The translations under genes and the position numbers were made by a program. Below, piece after piece: positions 1 to 7,211 of a stretch of DNA of 22,774 nucleotides (positions are counted from its first letter, which is position 1; every line of letters begins with the position of its first letter). The stretch is from the NCBI GenBank assembly GCA_031550605.1, contig JAVBOK010000096.1, forward strand, positions 1 to 22,774, given 5' to 3'. Source of the DNA: FLUQ01 sp031550605 (GTDB taxonomy: Bacteria > Desulfobacterota > Desulfovibrionia > Desulfovibrionales > Desulfovibrionaceae). Under the pieces are notes generated by a model. That model was not told the origin of the DNA and did not search any database. It was given only the letters and a program-made list of their open reading frames with translations.

Positions 1-1
1 G

Positions 2-550
2 GCCGCCGTCTACGGCCTGATCGTCGGCGTCTTCTTCCACAGGGAGATGAACTTCGAAAAGGTCATGGCCGTGATGATGCAGACGGCCAAAGGTTCCGCC
101 ATCATCATGTTCCTGGTGGCGACCGCCCACTGCTTCAGCTACCTTCTGGCCAGCGAGCAGATACCGCAGGCCATCACCACCATGATGCTCAAACTCACCC
201 GGGATCCACATCTTTTGCTGCTGCTTATCTGCGCGTCCCTGCTCATCATCGGCACCTTTCTGGACAACGCGGTGGCCGTGGTGCTGATGACGCCCATCTT
301 CTTTCCGGTCATCGACAGCGTGGGCATTGATTCCGTGTTTTTCGGGGTGCTGACCGTGCTGACCCTGGCCATCGGCCAGATCACGCCGCCGGTGGGCCTG
401 TGCCTGTTCGTGGCCTGTAACCTGGCGAACATCAGCATCGAGAAACTGTCCGCCGCCTGCGTGCCGTATCTGCTCATCATGCTGGTGGTCATGCTTATCG
501 TGCTGTTCTGCCCGCCCCTCGTGCTGTTCATTCCCAACCACATGTTCTGA
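2..550 (+). CDS. dctM: TRAP transporter large permease (DctM), 3' part
   Basis: This is the C-terminal 182 residues of the large membrane subunit of a tripartite ATP-independent periplasmic (TRAP) transporter, which imports organic acids driven by an ion gradient. The frame is open from the first bases of the window, so the gene starts upstream; the ATG at 47 is internal. Family members are usually about 425 residues, so roughly 40 percent is present. The sequence is almost entirely hydrophobic helices and carries the late DctM pattern: a GTFLDNA stretch, a TPIFFPV segment, a GVLTVLTLAIGQITPPVG segment and an LFVACNLA segment. The partner genes (small permease and periplasmic binding protein) would lie upstream and cannot be seen, so the substrate is unknown. 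The family assignment is firm. Confidence 0.93.
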   Translation, partial: AAVYGLIVGVFFHREMNFEKVMAVMMQTAKGSAIIMFLVATAHCFSYLLASEQIPQAITTMMLKLTRDPHLLLLLICASLLIIGTFLDNAVAVVLMTPIFFPVIDSVGIDSVFFGVLTVLTLAIGQITPPVGLCLFVACNLANISIEKLSAACVPYLLIMLVVMLIVLFCPPLVLFIPNHMF

Positions 551-584
551 GCCGTACGGGGAAAGCTCCCGGAGCATCCGGTGC

Positions 585-621
585 GCGACGGCGTTTTTCC
601 GCCACGGAAAAACGGCGTCGC
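585..621. repeat. Long hairpin between dctM and the TauE/SafE gene
   Basis: Two 17-base arms (585-601 and 605-621) are complementary at 16 of 17 positions around a 3-base loop (CCA). Each arm contains its own T5/A5 run, so the base of the stem is GC-rich and the middle AT-rich. No U-tract follows, so it is not a textbook intrinsic terminator. A second, shorter hairpin follows at 638-659 (8-base perfect arms 638-645 and 652-659). The pair may end or stabilise the dctM transcript. The inverted repeats are seen directly; the role is inferred. Confidence 0.6.
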
Positions 622-719
622 CGCGCCGGGGGGGGACCGCCTTCCCGCCGCGGAAGGCGCGGCGTGCCAGAAACGGGCGAAAGTCGTAGGTTTCCCGGCG
701 GAAAACTGTTGGAGCGGTC

Positions 720-1517
720 ATGATCACAGCCCTGGGCATTTATCTGTTTTTCGGCGCCATTGTCGGCATTCTGGCGGGCCTGATGGGGGTCGGCGGCGGG
801 GCCGTTCTGGTGCCCATCCTGGATTTCACCCTCGGCCTGCAGGGGGTCAGCCCTCTGTACATCCACCATATGGCCATCGCCACATCCATGGCCAACATCT
901 TGTTCACCTCCGCGGTCAGCGCCTGGTCGCACAACAAACACGGCACCATCCCCTGGGATCTGGTGCGCTGGATGACCCCCGGCATTCTGGCCGGATCCTT
1001 CGGCAGCACCTTTGCGGCGGCGGCCGTGCCGGCAGCCCCGCTGAAATTCGTCTTCGCCTGTTTTCTGGTCTACGCGGCCAGCCAGATGATCATGGACATC
1101 AAGCCCCGGCCGTCGCGGCAGTTGCCGGGCGCCGTCGGACTGACCCTGATGGGGACGCTGATCGGCCTCTTTTCCGGTTTTCTGGGGGTCGGCGGCGCGG
1201 CCATCACCCTACCCTTTCTGATCATGTGCAACGTGCCGATGATTTCGGTGATCAGCGCGTCCGCGGCCTTCGGCTTTCCCATCGCGGTGGCCGGAACGGC
1301 GGGTTTTATCTGGAACGGCCTCGGCATCCCGGAACTGCCGGAGCATTCACTGGGGTTCGTCTACCTGCCGGCCCTGGCCGGCCTGATTTCCGCCAGCGTG
1401 CTGACCACCCCCCTGGGGGCGAAACTGGCCCATGCCCTGCCGGTGAGATCCATCAAGCGGTTTTTCGGTGTTTTTCTGATTTTCATGTCCGCGCGCATGT
1501 TTTCCACTTGCTTTTGA
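720..1517 (+). CDS. TauE/SafE family sulfite/anion exporter-like membrane protein
   Basis: A 265-residue polytopic inner-membrane protein of the TauE/SafE (DUF81) family, whose studied members export sulfite, sulfoacetate or similar organosulfur anions. The family's internal duplication is visible: residues near 10-35 read GAIVGILAGLMGVGGGAVLVPIL and residues near 145-170 read GLFSGFLGVGGAAITLPFL, each opening one half of the protein. Length and hydrophobicity fit about eight helices. The ATG at 720 has a GGAG ribosome site a few bases upstream. It follows dctM in the same direction after 169 bases that hold two hairpins, so co-transcription is uncertain. The substrate cannot be read from sequence. 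Sulfite is attractive in an organism that may use organosulfonates, but this is inference. Confidence 0.88.
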   Translation: MITALGIYLFFGAIVGILAGLMGVGGGAVLVPILDFTLGLQGVSPLYIHHMAIATSMANILFTSAVSAWSHNKHGTIPWDLVRWMTPGILAGSFGSTFAAAAVPAAPLKFVFACFLVYAASQMIMDIKPRPSRQLPGAVGLTLMGTLIGLFSGFLGVGGAAITLPFLIMCNVPMISVISASAAFGFPIAVAGTAGFIWNGLGIPELPEHSLGFVYLPALAGLISASVLTTPLGAKLAHALPVRSIKRFFGVFLIFMSARMFSTCF

Positions 1518-1571
1518 AAAAGAATAATATATCTGTGGCATTCTCTGTACCGATACGATAAAGAATTGCGT

Positions 1572-2474
1572 ATGCGCTCTCCTTCCGTCACCGTCCTTTT
1601 GACCGTCTGGAACGGCATGCCCTACCTGCGTTCGGCCGTGGAAAGCATTCTGCGCCAAACGGCGGGCGATTTCATTTTCCTGATCCTCAACAACGGATCG
1701 GAAGACGGCACAAGGGAATATCTCGCCTCCTTGTCCGATCCGCGCCTGGTCGTTGTGCATCTGCCGGAAAACATCGGGCGGACGGCGGTGCTGAACAGGG
1801 CCCTGTCCCTGGTCACCACGGAATACACCGCGATTCTGGACGCCGACGACATCGCGGAACCGGCCAGGCTGGAAAAGCAGATGGCCTATCTTGCGGCCAA
1901 CCCCGACGTGGCCCTGGTGGGCGGCGATGTACTGTACATCGACCGCAGCGGGGCCGTGGTGGGGGAAGAGCGCTATCCCACGGACCATGAAACGCTCCGT
2001 GACAGGCTGCCCCTGTACAACCAGTTCGCGCATGCGGCGTGCACGTTCAGAACACGGGCGGCCCGCGACGCCGGGGGCTATCCTTCGCAGTTCCCCTACG
2101 CCCAGGACTTCGCCCTGTGGCTGGCCATGCTGGGGCAGGGGCACAAGGTCGCGAGCATCGGAGAATTTCTGGCCCGCATCCGGGTGCATCCGGGCCAGGC
2201 CACGCGCAATCTGCAACTGGTGATGACCCGACGGGCGGACAACCACCGTCTGGCCATGCGCATGCTGGCCATTCCCGGTCTGGCCCCGGCGTCCCGCCAG
2301 GCCGCGCATTTGCGCAGCGCCGGCGCTCTCTGGGGCCTGGGGCGGAAAAAAGAGGCGCTTTCCTGCGGCTGGCAGGCCGTCCGCCTTGCCCCGTTGCGCC
2401 TTGCCGTCAACCCCATCGTGTGGCAAAGGCTTTTGTTCACCCTGCGGCGCAGGCTGTGCCCCATCCGGACCTGA
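1572..2474 (+). CDS. Glycosyltransferase family 2
   Basis: A 300-residue GT-A fold glycosyltransferase. The N-terminus has the family 2 opening (SVTVLLTVWNGMPYLRSAVESIL), an NNGSEDGT segment in the nucleotide-sugar site and a metal-binding DADD near residues 90-93. A later YAQDFALWLAM segment fits the conserved acceptor-side (E/Q)DxxLW-like motif. No membrane anchor is evident, so it probably acts at the cytoplasmic face of the membrane on a surface polysaccharide or lipid-linked sugar; donor and acceptor are unknown. I chose the ATG at 1572; a TTG two codons upstream (1566) is also possible and neither has a convincing ribosome site. The 54 bases upstream are AT-rich and could hold a promoter. 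It stands alone, with no other glycan genes beside it. Confidence 0.88.
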   Translation: MRSPSVTVLLTVWNGMPYLRSAVESILRQTAGDFIFLILNNGSEDGTREYLASLSDPRLVVVHLPENIGRTAVLNRALSLVTTEYTAILDADDIAEPARLEKQMAYLAANPDVALVGGDVLYIDRSGAVVGEERYPTDHETLRDRLPLYNQFAHAACTFRTRAARDAGGYPSQFPYAQDFALWLAMLGQGHKVASIGEFLARIRVHPGQATRNLQLVMTRRADNHRLAMRMLAIPGLAPASRQAAHLRSAGALWGLGRKKEALSCGWQAVRLAPLRLAVNPIVWQRLLFTLRRRLCPIRT

Positions 2475-3032
2475 TCCGGCCGGGTCGGAACGAGTTGGGG
2501 CGGCATTGTGGAGCAGCCCGGAGGCGAGGCTCCGGCGGGGCATGATGTCCCTGTCCCCCGTTGGAGGACACCGTCCCCCAAAGTACCTGGGGACTGAGCC
2601 TGGTGTTTGTTTGCAAGACAAACACTCCCCACCTCAACCCGTCAGGATTTTGTGCCGCGATACGCGGCGTACGGTGGCTGAAAATCACATTTTCCAGCTA
2701 CCGTTCCGTGCAGAAATTCCTCACACAACGAGCAGCGGAATTTCTGCAACGAGGCAACTGGAGCATTGCGCCCTTGAAAATATCCGTACTGCCGCAATGC
2801 CCTGGCCTTGCGAAGCATGGCGCGGCAAGGCCGCGAGATTGGCGCAGACGAATTTGATCGCCGCTACGCGACAATCTCAAAGCGAACCCGCTCCGAGGAA
2901 AACGGACGGGCAGCGCGAACCCGCCCCGGCATGCCGGCAACCGGGACTTTTTCCGATTGCAAACCTCCACCGCAGTACGTATAGGATGCCAAAGCCGCCG
3001 CGTCCCGCGATCCGGGGCGGCAAGGAAGACAT
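2475..3032. other. Gene-free, hairpin-rich region
   Basis: I find no credible gene in these 558 bases; the open frames present have low-complexity, Arg/Ala/Gly-rich products with no family resemblance. The stretch is instead packed with inverted repeats: 2518-2523/2530-2535 (6 bases), 2573-2578/2589-2594 (6), 2603-2610/2618-2625 (8, perfect), 2655-2659/2663-2667 (5), 2671-2684/2690-2704 (14, one bulge and one G-T), 2709-2720/2737-2748 (12, perfect), 2763-2770/2793-2800 (8, perfect), 2804-2811/2825-2832 (8, perfect) and 2835-2841/2872-2878 (7, perfect). The arms follow one another without interleaving, as in a chain of stem-loops. The role is unknown: a structured RNA, an interspersed intergenic repeat, or a set of terminators are all possible. 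Confidence 0.6.
2709..2748. repeat. 12-base perfect inverted repeat
   Basis: The longest perfect stem in the hairpin-rich block: arms 2709-2720 and 2737-2748 around a 16-base loop. If one A is bulged it extends by two more pairs (2707-2708 with 2750-2751). It directly follows the 14-pair imperfect stem at 2671-2704, so the two would stack as neighbours in a transcript. No U-tract follows. Confidence 0.65.
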
Positions 3033-4100
3033 ATGCGCCTCACGCTCAGTTCCCTGGTTCCGTCCCAGGTGCGCCACGGCCTGAAAACGGGCCTTGCGAC
3101 CATTCTGGCTTACGCCATCACCCAGACACTTTCCCTGCACATGTGGCAATGGGCCGTGGTCGCCGCCGTGGTCGCCATGCAGATCAACGTCGCCGACGCC
3201 ATACAGGCCGGCGCCCGCCAGATAACCGGCACGGTCATCGGCGCGATTCTGGGCATCTGCATTTTGTTCGTGCTGCCGGCGGGCCACTGGTGGATGACCC
3301 TGGCCCTGCTGGCCGGCACCGCGCTGTGCTCCTCGCTCAGCCGCTACAGCCCGCGCTACACCATGGCGTCTTTGACCGTGGTCATCGTGGTGCTGGCCGG
3401 CGCCGGAGAGGTGGACAAAATCGCCGTGGGCCTGGGCAGGATGCTGGAAATAGGCATCGGCGTGGGCTGTGCCATGCTGGTTTCCGTCGTGCTCTGGCCC
3501 ATCCGCCTGGCCGACGGGCTGCGCCGCGACCTGGCCGCGCAGTATGTGGAATGCGCGATCCTGCTCAATTCCCTGGTCACGGCCTTTCTGGACCGCCAGC
3601 GCTCGCTGGACAGGCATCTGCTGGAAGGACTCGCGGACAAGGCCTGGAGCAACCACGAACTGATCCTGCGCGTGCGCAAGCATGAAGCTCTGGTCTACCA
3701 GTTTGACCACGACGTGCTGAAGGTGCAGGTCCGCACCCTTGACCGCGCGGTTTCGCACCTGAAGCCCATGCTGGAATCCCTGAACGACTATGAAGAACCC
3801 GGGACCGGGTATGACGTGATCATGGCCCCGGAACTGCGGCGCCTGGCCGACGTCATCATGTCCACCCTGCGGCACCTGGGCGGCAGCACGCCCGTGGCGC
3901 CCGTTCCCGACCTGGTGCGTTCGCTGACGGAACTGGTGGACATCACGGAAAAACGTCTGGATTCCCTGCGCAACGAAGGGGCCACCAACCGCTTCAATTT
4001 GCACCAGATGCTGCAGTTTTTCACCTTTTTCCATTCGTTGCGCGGACTGGCCACCGATTTGCTGTTCGCGCTGGACAAAATCCAGAACCGCCAGCAATGA
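3033..4100 (+). CDS. FUSC/aromatic acid exporter-like membrane protein
   Basis: A 355-residue inner-membrane protein resembling the FUSC / aromatic acid exporter (ArAE) group. Residues about 15-160 are hydrophobic and make roughly six helices, with typical segments (GLKTGLATILAYAITQTL near the start, ARQITGTVIGAILG near 61-74, LGRMLEIGIGVGCAMLVSVVLWP near 135-156). The remaining 195 residues are polar and helical, fitting a cytoplasmic C-terminal domain. FUSC proteins are proposed to export aromatic acids or other small organic anions; the substrate here is unknown. The ATG at 3033 has an AAGGAA ribosome site 5-6 bases upstream. It heads a close-packed group with mutY (19 bases on) and the DUF362 gene, but their functions suggest no shared pathway. 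Confidence 0.82.
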   Translation: MRLTLSSLVPSQVRHGLKTGLATILAYAITQTLSLHMWQWAVVAAVVAMQINVADAIQAGARQITGTVIGAILGICILFVLPAGHWWMTLALLAGTALCSSLSRYSPRYTMASLTVVIVVLAGAGEVDKIAVGLGRMLEIGIGVGCAMLVSVVLWPIRLADGLRRDLAAQYVECAILLNSLVTAFLDRQRSLDRHLLEGLADKAWSNHELILRVRKHEALVYQFDHDVLKVQVRTLDRAVSHLKPMLESLNDYEEPGTGYDVIMAPELRRLADVIMSTLRHLGGSTPVAPVPDLVRSLTELVDITEKRLDSLRNEGATNRFNLHQMLQFFTFFHSLRGLATDLLFALDKIQNRQQ

Positions 4101-4119
4101 TGCCCCACCCGGTCCGCCC

Positions 4120-5247
4120 ATGAGCAAAACGCTGTTCGCCGCCGGCAAAGACCGGTTTCTTTTCGTCGAATCCCTGCTGGCCTGGTTCCGCGGCCATGCG
4201 CGGGATCTTCCCTGGCGGCGGGACTATGCGCCCTACAAAGTCTGGGTATCGGAAATCATGCTGCAGCAAACCCGGATGGATCGGGTCGTCACCTACTTTG
4301 ACCGCTGGATGCGGCTTTTCCCCACCCCGGCCCATGTGGCCCGCGCGCCGGAAGAAGCCGTTCTGAAAGCCTGGGAGGGCCTGGGCTATTACAGCCGCGC
4401 CCGCAACCTGCGCCTTGCCGCGCAACGGGTCGGGGACGAGCACGGCGGCGTTTTCCCCGCCGGCCCGGCGGCCATACGGGCTCTGCCCGGCATCGGCGAA
4501 TACACGGCCGGCGCCATCGCCTCCATCGCCTTCAATTTGCCGGAACCGGCTGTGGACGCCAATGTGCTGCGCGTCTTTTCCCGGCTGTGCGACATCGACG
4601 TGCCCCTGGACCACGCCGGGGTAAAAAATTTTGTGCGCGAAACGGTCCGCTCCCTCATGCCGGAAGGCCGGGCCAGGGACTTTTCCCAGGCCCTGATGGA
4701 ACTGGGCGCCCTGGTCTGCGGCAAAAAAGCCCGCTGCGAGGCATGCCCCGTCAGCGGCTATTGCGAGGCTCTCCGCCTGGACACCGTGGCGAAACGTCCC
4801 AAGAAGAAGCGCGCCCTCGGGTACACCCGGCTGGAAATGGCCACCGGCATGTTGTGGCGGAACGGCCGTTTTTTCATCCAGAAACGGCCGCCCTACGGCG
4901 TGTGGGCGGGCTTGTGGGAATTTCCCGGCGGCTGCCTTGAGGAAGGGGAAAGTCCGGAACAGGCCCTGCTTCGCGAATTCAAGGAAGAAACCGAACTGTC
5001 CGTGTCCATCAGCGGCAAGGCGGGCGTAATCCGCCACAGCTACACCACCTGTCGCGTGACCATGCATGCGTATTTCTGCGGCCTTGACGCGGCGGGCTCG
5101 AAAGGAGAACCCGCCCCCGTGCTGCACGCGGCCACGGAAGGGCTATGGATCACCCCGGCGGAAGCGGACAATTTCGCCTTCCCCGCCGGACACCGCAAAT
5201 TGCTGAACCTGCTGTGGGAACAAGGAATCGCCGGATTTTCCCGATAA
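4120..5247 (+). CDS. mutY: A/G-specific adenine glycosylase MutY with Nudix-like C-terminus
   Basis: MutY removes adenine mispaired with 8-oxoguanine during base excision repair. The 375 residues show the helix-hairpin-helix glycosylase core: WVSEIMLQQT with the catalytic Glu near 45, the hairpin LPGIGEYTAGA near 122-132 and VDANVLRV with the catalytic Asp near 146. Four cysteines at about 200, 206, 209 and 215 form the 4Fe-4S cluster loop, spaced C-x5-C-x2-C-x5-C; the usual first gap is six, so one residue is missing. The C-terminal domain (about 235-375) is MutT-like and retains almost a whole Nudix box at residues 271-293 (G-x5-E-x7-RE-F-K-EE-T-E-L), differing only at the last glycine. No strong ribosome site precedes the ATG, which sits 19 bases after the upstream gene and may be translationally coupled. 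Confidence 0.95.
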   Translation: MSKTLFAAGKDRFLFVESLLAWFRGHARDLPWRRDYAPYKVWVSEIMLQQTRMDRVVTYFDRWMRLFPTPAHVARAPEEAVLKAWEGLGYYSRARNLRLAAQRVGDEHGGVFPAGPAAIRALPGIGEYTAGAIASIAFNLPEPAVDANVLRVFSRLCDIDVPLDHAGVKNFVRETVRSLMPEGRARDFSQALMELGALVCGKKARCEACPVSGYCEALRLDTVAKRPKKKRALGYTRLEMATGMLWRNGRFFIQKRPPYGVWAGLWEFPGGCLEEGESPEQALLREFKEETELSVSISGKAGVIRHSYTTCRVTMHAYFCGLDAAGSKGEPAPVLHAATEGLWITPAEADNFAFPAGHRKLLNLLWEQGIAGFSR

Positions 5248-5291
5248 TTTCATATTTCGTCAAAGCGTGAGATATACCCCGAGGAACCGCC

Positions 5292-6248
5292 ATGATCCCC
5301 GTCATCCTGGCCCGTTGCGAAAGCTATGACCCGGCGGCCGTCATCCCTCTGGCGGCCCGGATGCTGGACGCGGCCGGGTTCGCCCCCGCGCCCGGCGCGC
5401 GCGTTCTGGTCAAGCCCAATTTTCTGACGGCCGACCCCGGGGGGATCATCTGCACCCACCCCCTTGTTGTCGCCGCCGTATGCCGCCATCTGCTGGACAG
5501 GGGATGCCGCGTGCGCATCGGCGATTCGCCGGGATTCGGCACCGCGCCGGGCGTCGCCCGGTCCATCGGGTTGCCGCGGGTGCTGGACGAAGTGCTGGCG
5601 GACATGCCGGGGGGCAGGGACATCCCCGTCCTGACGCTGGGCCGCCCCGTTTCACGGCCCCTGACCCTGGGCGGCAGCGTCGCCCTTTCGCGCCACGCTC
5701 TGGAGGCGGACCATATCCTGAACCTGCCGAAATTAAAGGCCCACAGCCAGATGCGGGTGACCGGGGCGGTGAAGAATCTGTTCGGCTGCGTGCCGGGGGT
5801 GCGCAAAGCCGTGCTGCATGCCCGCCACGGCGACAAGGCGCAAGACGGCGCGGCCTGTTTTCCCTCCCTGATCGCCGACATCATGCGCCACCTGCCGCCC
5901 GTGACCACGCTGCTGGACGCGGTGACGGCCATGCACGTCACCGGGCCGTCAAAGGGCAGCCCGTATCCCGCCGGCCTGCTGGCCGCGTCAGCATCTCCCG
6001 TGGGCCTGGACACGGCTGTCTGCACCCTGATGGGCCTTGCCCCGGACGACGTGCCCCTGTGGCGGGAGTTGACGCGCAGGCGGGCGCCGGGCGCGTTGTT
6101 CCGCGATCTGGCGCTGGGCGGCGATTCCGCGGACTGCTTCGATTTTTCGACATTCGTTCTGCCCGGACGCCTGATGGCGGAAACCTTCAACCCCTTCCGT
6201 CTGCTGAAAAGCACCCTCCGCCGCCTGTGGGCGGGCATGCGGCAGTAA
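5292..6248 (+). CDS. DUF362 domain protein
   Basis: A 318-residue protein of the DUF362 family, whose biochemical role is not established. Typical segments are VLVKPNFL near residues 40-47, a GDSPGFGT loop, and the hallmark ILNLPKLKAHSQMRVTGAVKNLFGCVPG followed by a Lys and a His-rich stretch. Many DUF362 proteins carry a ferredoxin-like 2x4Fe-4S domain; here no CxxCxxC cluster is present, so this is the short form. There is no signal peptide, so it is probably cytoplasmic. The ATG at 5292 has a GAGG ribosome site with 7-base spacing and lies 44 bases after mutY, so it is likely the last gene of that operon. The C-terminus (RLLKSTLRRLWAGMRQ) is basic and amphipathic. Confidence 0.85.
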   Translation: MIPVILARCESYDPAAVIPLAARMLDAAGFAPAPGARVLVKPNFLTADPGGIICTHPLVVAAVCRHLLDRGCRVRIGDSPGFGTAPGVARSIGLPRVLDEVLADMPGGRDIPVLTLGRPVSRPLTLGGSVALSRHALEADHILNLPKLKAHSQMRVTGAVKNLFGCVPGVRKAVLHARHGDKAQDGAACFPSLIADIMRHLPPVTTLLDAVTAMHVTGPSKGSPYPAGLLAASASPVGLDTAVCTLMGLAPDDVPLWRELTRRRAPGALFRDLALGGDSADCFDFSTFVLPGRLMAETFNPFRLLKSTLRRLWAGMRQ

Positions 6249-6550
6249 AGCATCGACCGGGGAATGCCCCCCTGCATCCCCAGTGCCCGGCGACTCTGGC
6301 AAAATCATGCAGGGAAGTTCTGAAAGCAAGCTTACGGTGCTTTGTCTTGCCAATAACGTAGTCTTGCAGCGCAAAAATACGCTGCCCTATATTCCGGGGC
6401 AGGCCGTCCGCGCATGCCAAAAAACGTTTCCCATGCCTGCATGAAATGCGGCAATTCCGTCTGGAACATCCGGACGCGGCAGCAGGGTGAAGGCTACGCG
6501 CGGCAGGCATGCGTGCATCGGCATCGCTTTTCGCGGCGCTTTTTCTTTCT

Positions 6551-6584
6551 GCACGGACAAATCCCGGTCGCGGGAAATCCGTGC
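6551..6584. repeat. Two-tier hairpin
   Basis: Outer arms 6551-6557 and 6578-6584 (7 bases, perfect) enclose inner arms 6562-6566 and 6571-6575 (5 bases, perfect) around a GTCG loop. The inner mismatch is 4 bases on the left and 2 on the right. No U-tract follows. It could be part of a leader or a 3' element of an upstream transcript. Confidence 0.5.
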
Positions 6585-6609
6585 CTCCATGGCGGCAGCC
6601 CGGCCATTC

Positions 6610-6641
6610 TTGACAGTAATTGATTTCTGAAGCTACTGTCA
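6610..6641 (+). promoter_or_regulatory. Inverted repeat overlapping a TTGACA, possible operator/promoter
   Basis: The 8-base arms 6611-6618 and 6634-6641 are perfect inverted copies separated by 15 bases, a geometry that suits two helix-turn-helix contacts. The left arm overlaps TTGACA at 6610-6615, a perfect sigma-70 -35 hexamer. A matching -10 is poor: TACTGT at 6634 with an 18-base gap is the best I see. It lies about 100 bases upstream of tctB. The repeat is seen directly; promoter or operator function is inferred. Confidence 0.4.
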
Positions 6642-6646
6642 GCGCG

Positions 6647-6660
6647 TCCCGCATGCGGGA
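6647..6660. promoter_or_regulatory. 14-base perfect palindrome, candidate operator
   Basis: TCCCGCATGCGGGA reads the same on both strands. It sits 5 bases after the preceding inverted repeat and 84 bases before the tctB start, where a transcription factor controlling the transporter/catabolic operon would bind. No regulator gene lies next to the operon in this window, so the partner would be elsewhere. No family is assigned from the sequence alone. Confidence 0.45.
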
Positions 6661-6743
6661 TGTTTCTCCGCCCGGCCGCTCGGCCGTTGTGTCCGCAGGC
6701 TGTTTCACGCACACGTTCTTGTCTGAGGGAGGCCGCTTTTTTC

Positions 6744-7202
6744 ATGAAAATCAACCACGACACGGGGATGGCTGTCGGCATTCTGGCTTTTTGCGCCTTC
6801 GCCTACTGGCAGATTTCCCAGCTGCCCACGGGGTACGGCGACGGCGCCATCGGCCCCAGCTTCTTTCCCTTTGTGATGGCCACGGTCATCACGCTTCTGG
6901 CCCTCGCCCTGCTGGGGCGCGGCATCGTGTTCAGCCGCAACGTCGTCCCGGTGCCCCGCCTGGCGAAATCCATTTTCGCCCATCTGCTGCTTTTCCTCCT
7001 CATGCTGACCGCATATGCCCTGTTTTATGAAAAACTGGGCTTTTTCGTCGGTTCGGCGGCCGTCATGCTGCTGGGCATGCTGCTGTTGGGCGAACGCCGC
7101 CCGTTGTTTGTGGTCGCGCTGCCCTGCCTGGTGATCGCCGTCGCCTGGCTGGGTTTCGCCAAACTGATGAAAGTGGCCCTGCCCGCGTTCAGCCTGTTCT
7201 GA
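6744..7202 (+). CDS. tctB: Tripartite tricarboxylate transporter small permease TctB
   Basis: A 152-residue small membrane subunit of a tripartite tricarboxylate (TTT) transporter, with four predicted helices as usual for TctB. The N-terminus (MAVGILAFCAFAYWQISQLP, then GPSFFPFVMATVITLLALALL) matches the family's pattern, including the G-x-FP segment. The reading frame is open upstream to 6660, but I chose the ATG at 6744 because a GAGGGAGG ribosome site lies at 6725-6732 and family proteins begin just before the first helix. It is the first gene of the cluster and is followed after 9 bases by tctA. The order B-A-C differs from the common C-B-A arrangement. Confidence 0.88.
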   Translation: MKINHDTGMAVGILAFCAFAYWQISQLPTGYGDGAIGPSFFPFVMATVITLLALALLGRGIVFSRNVVPVPRLAKSIFAHLLLFLLMLTAYALFYEKLGFFVGSAAVMLLGMLLLGERRPLFVVALPCLVIAVAWLGFAKLMKVALPAFSLF

Positions 7203-7211
7203 GGAGCACGA

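Larger units (their letters stand above)
6249..6743. other. Non-coding region before the TctBAC operon
   Basis: Nearly 500 bases without a credible gene. The first 150 are less GC-rich than the surroundings and show no clear terminator for the DUF362 gene. Hairpins can be drawn at 6458-6476 (7 pairs with one G-T) and 6551-6584. The last 130 bases hold a TTGACA at 6610, an inverted repeat and a perfect palindrome, and look like the regulatory region of the downstream operon. Open frames crossing the region in both directions lack any recognisable protein character. Confidence 0.55.

Noticed and set aside
2386..3084. A 232-codon plus-strand open frame filling the gap before the FUSC gene
   Set aside because: It starts inside the glycosyltransferase gene, reads through every hairpin and has no ribosome site or domain.
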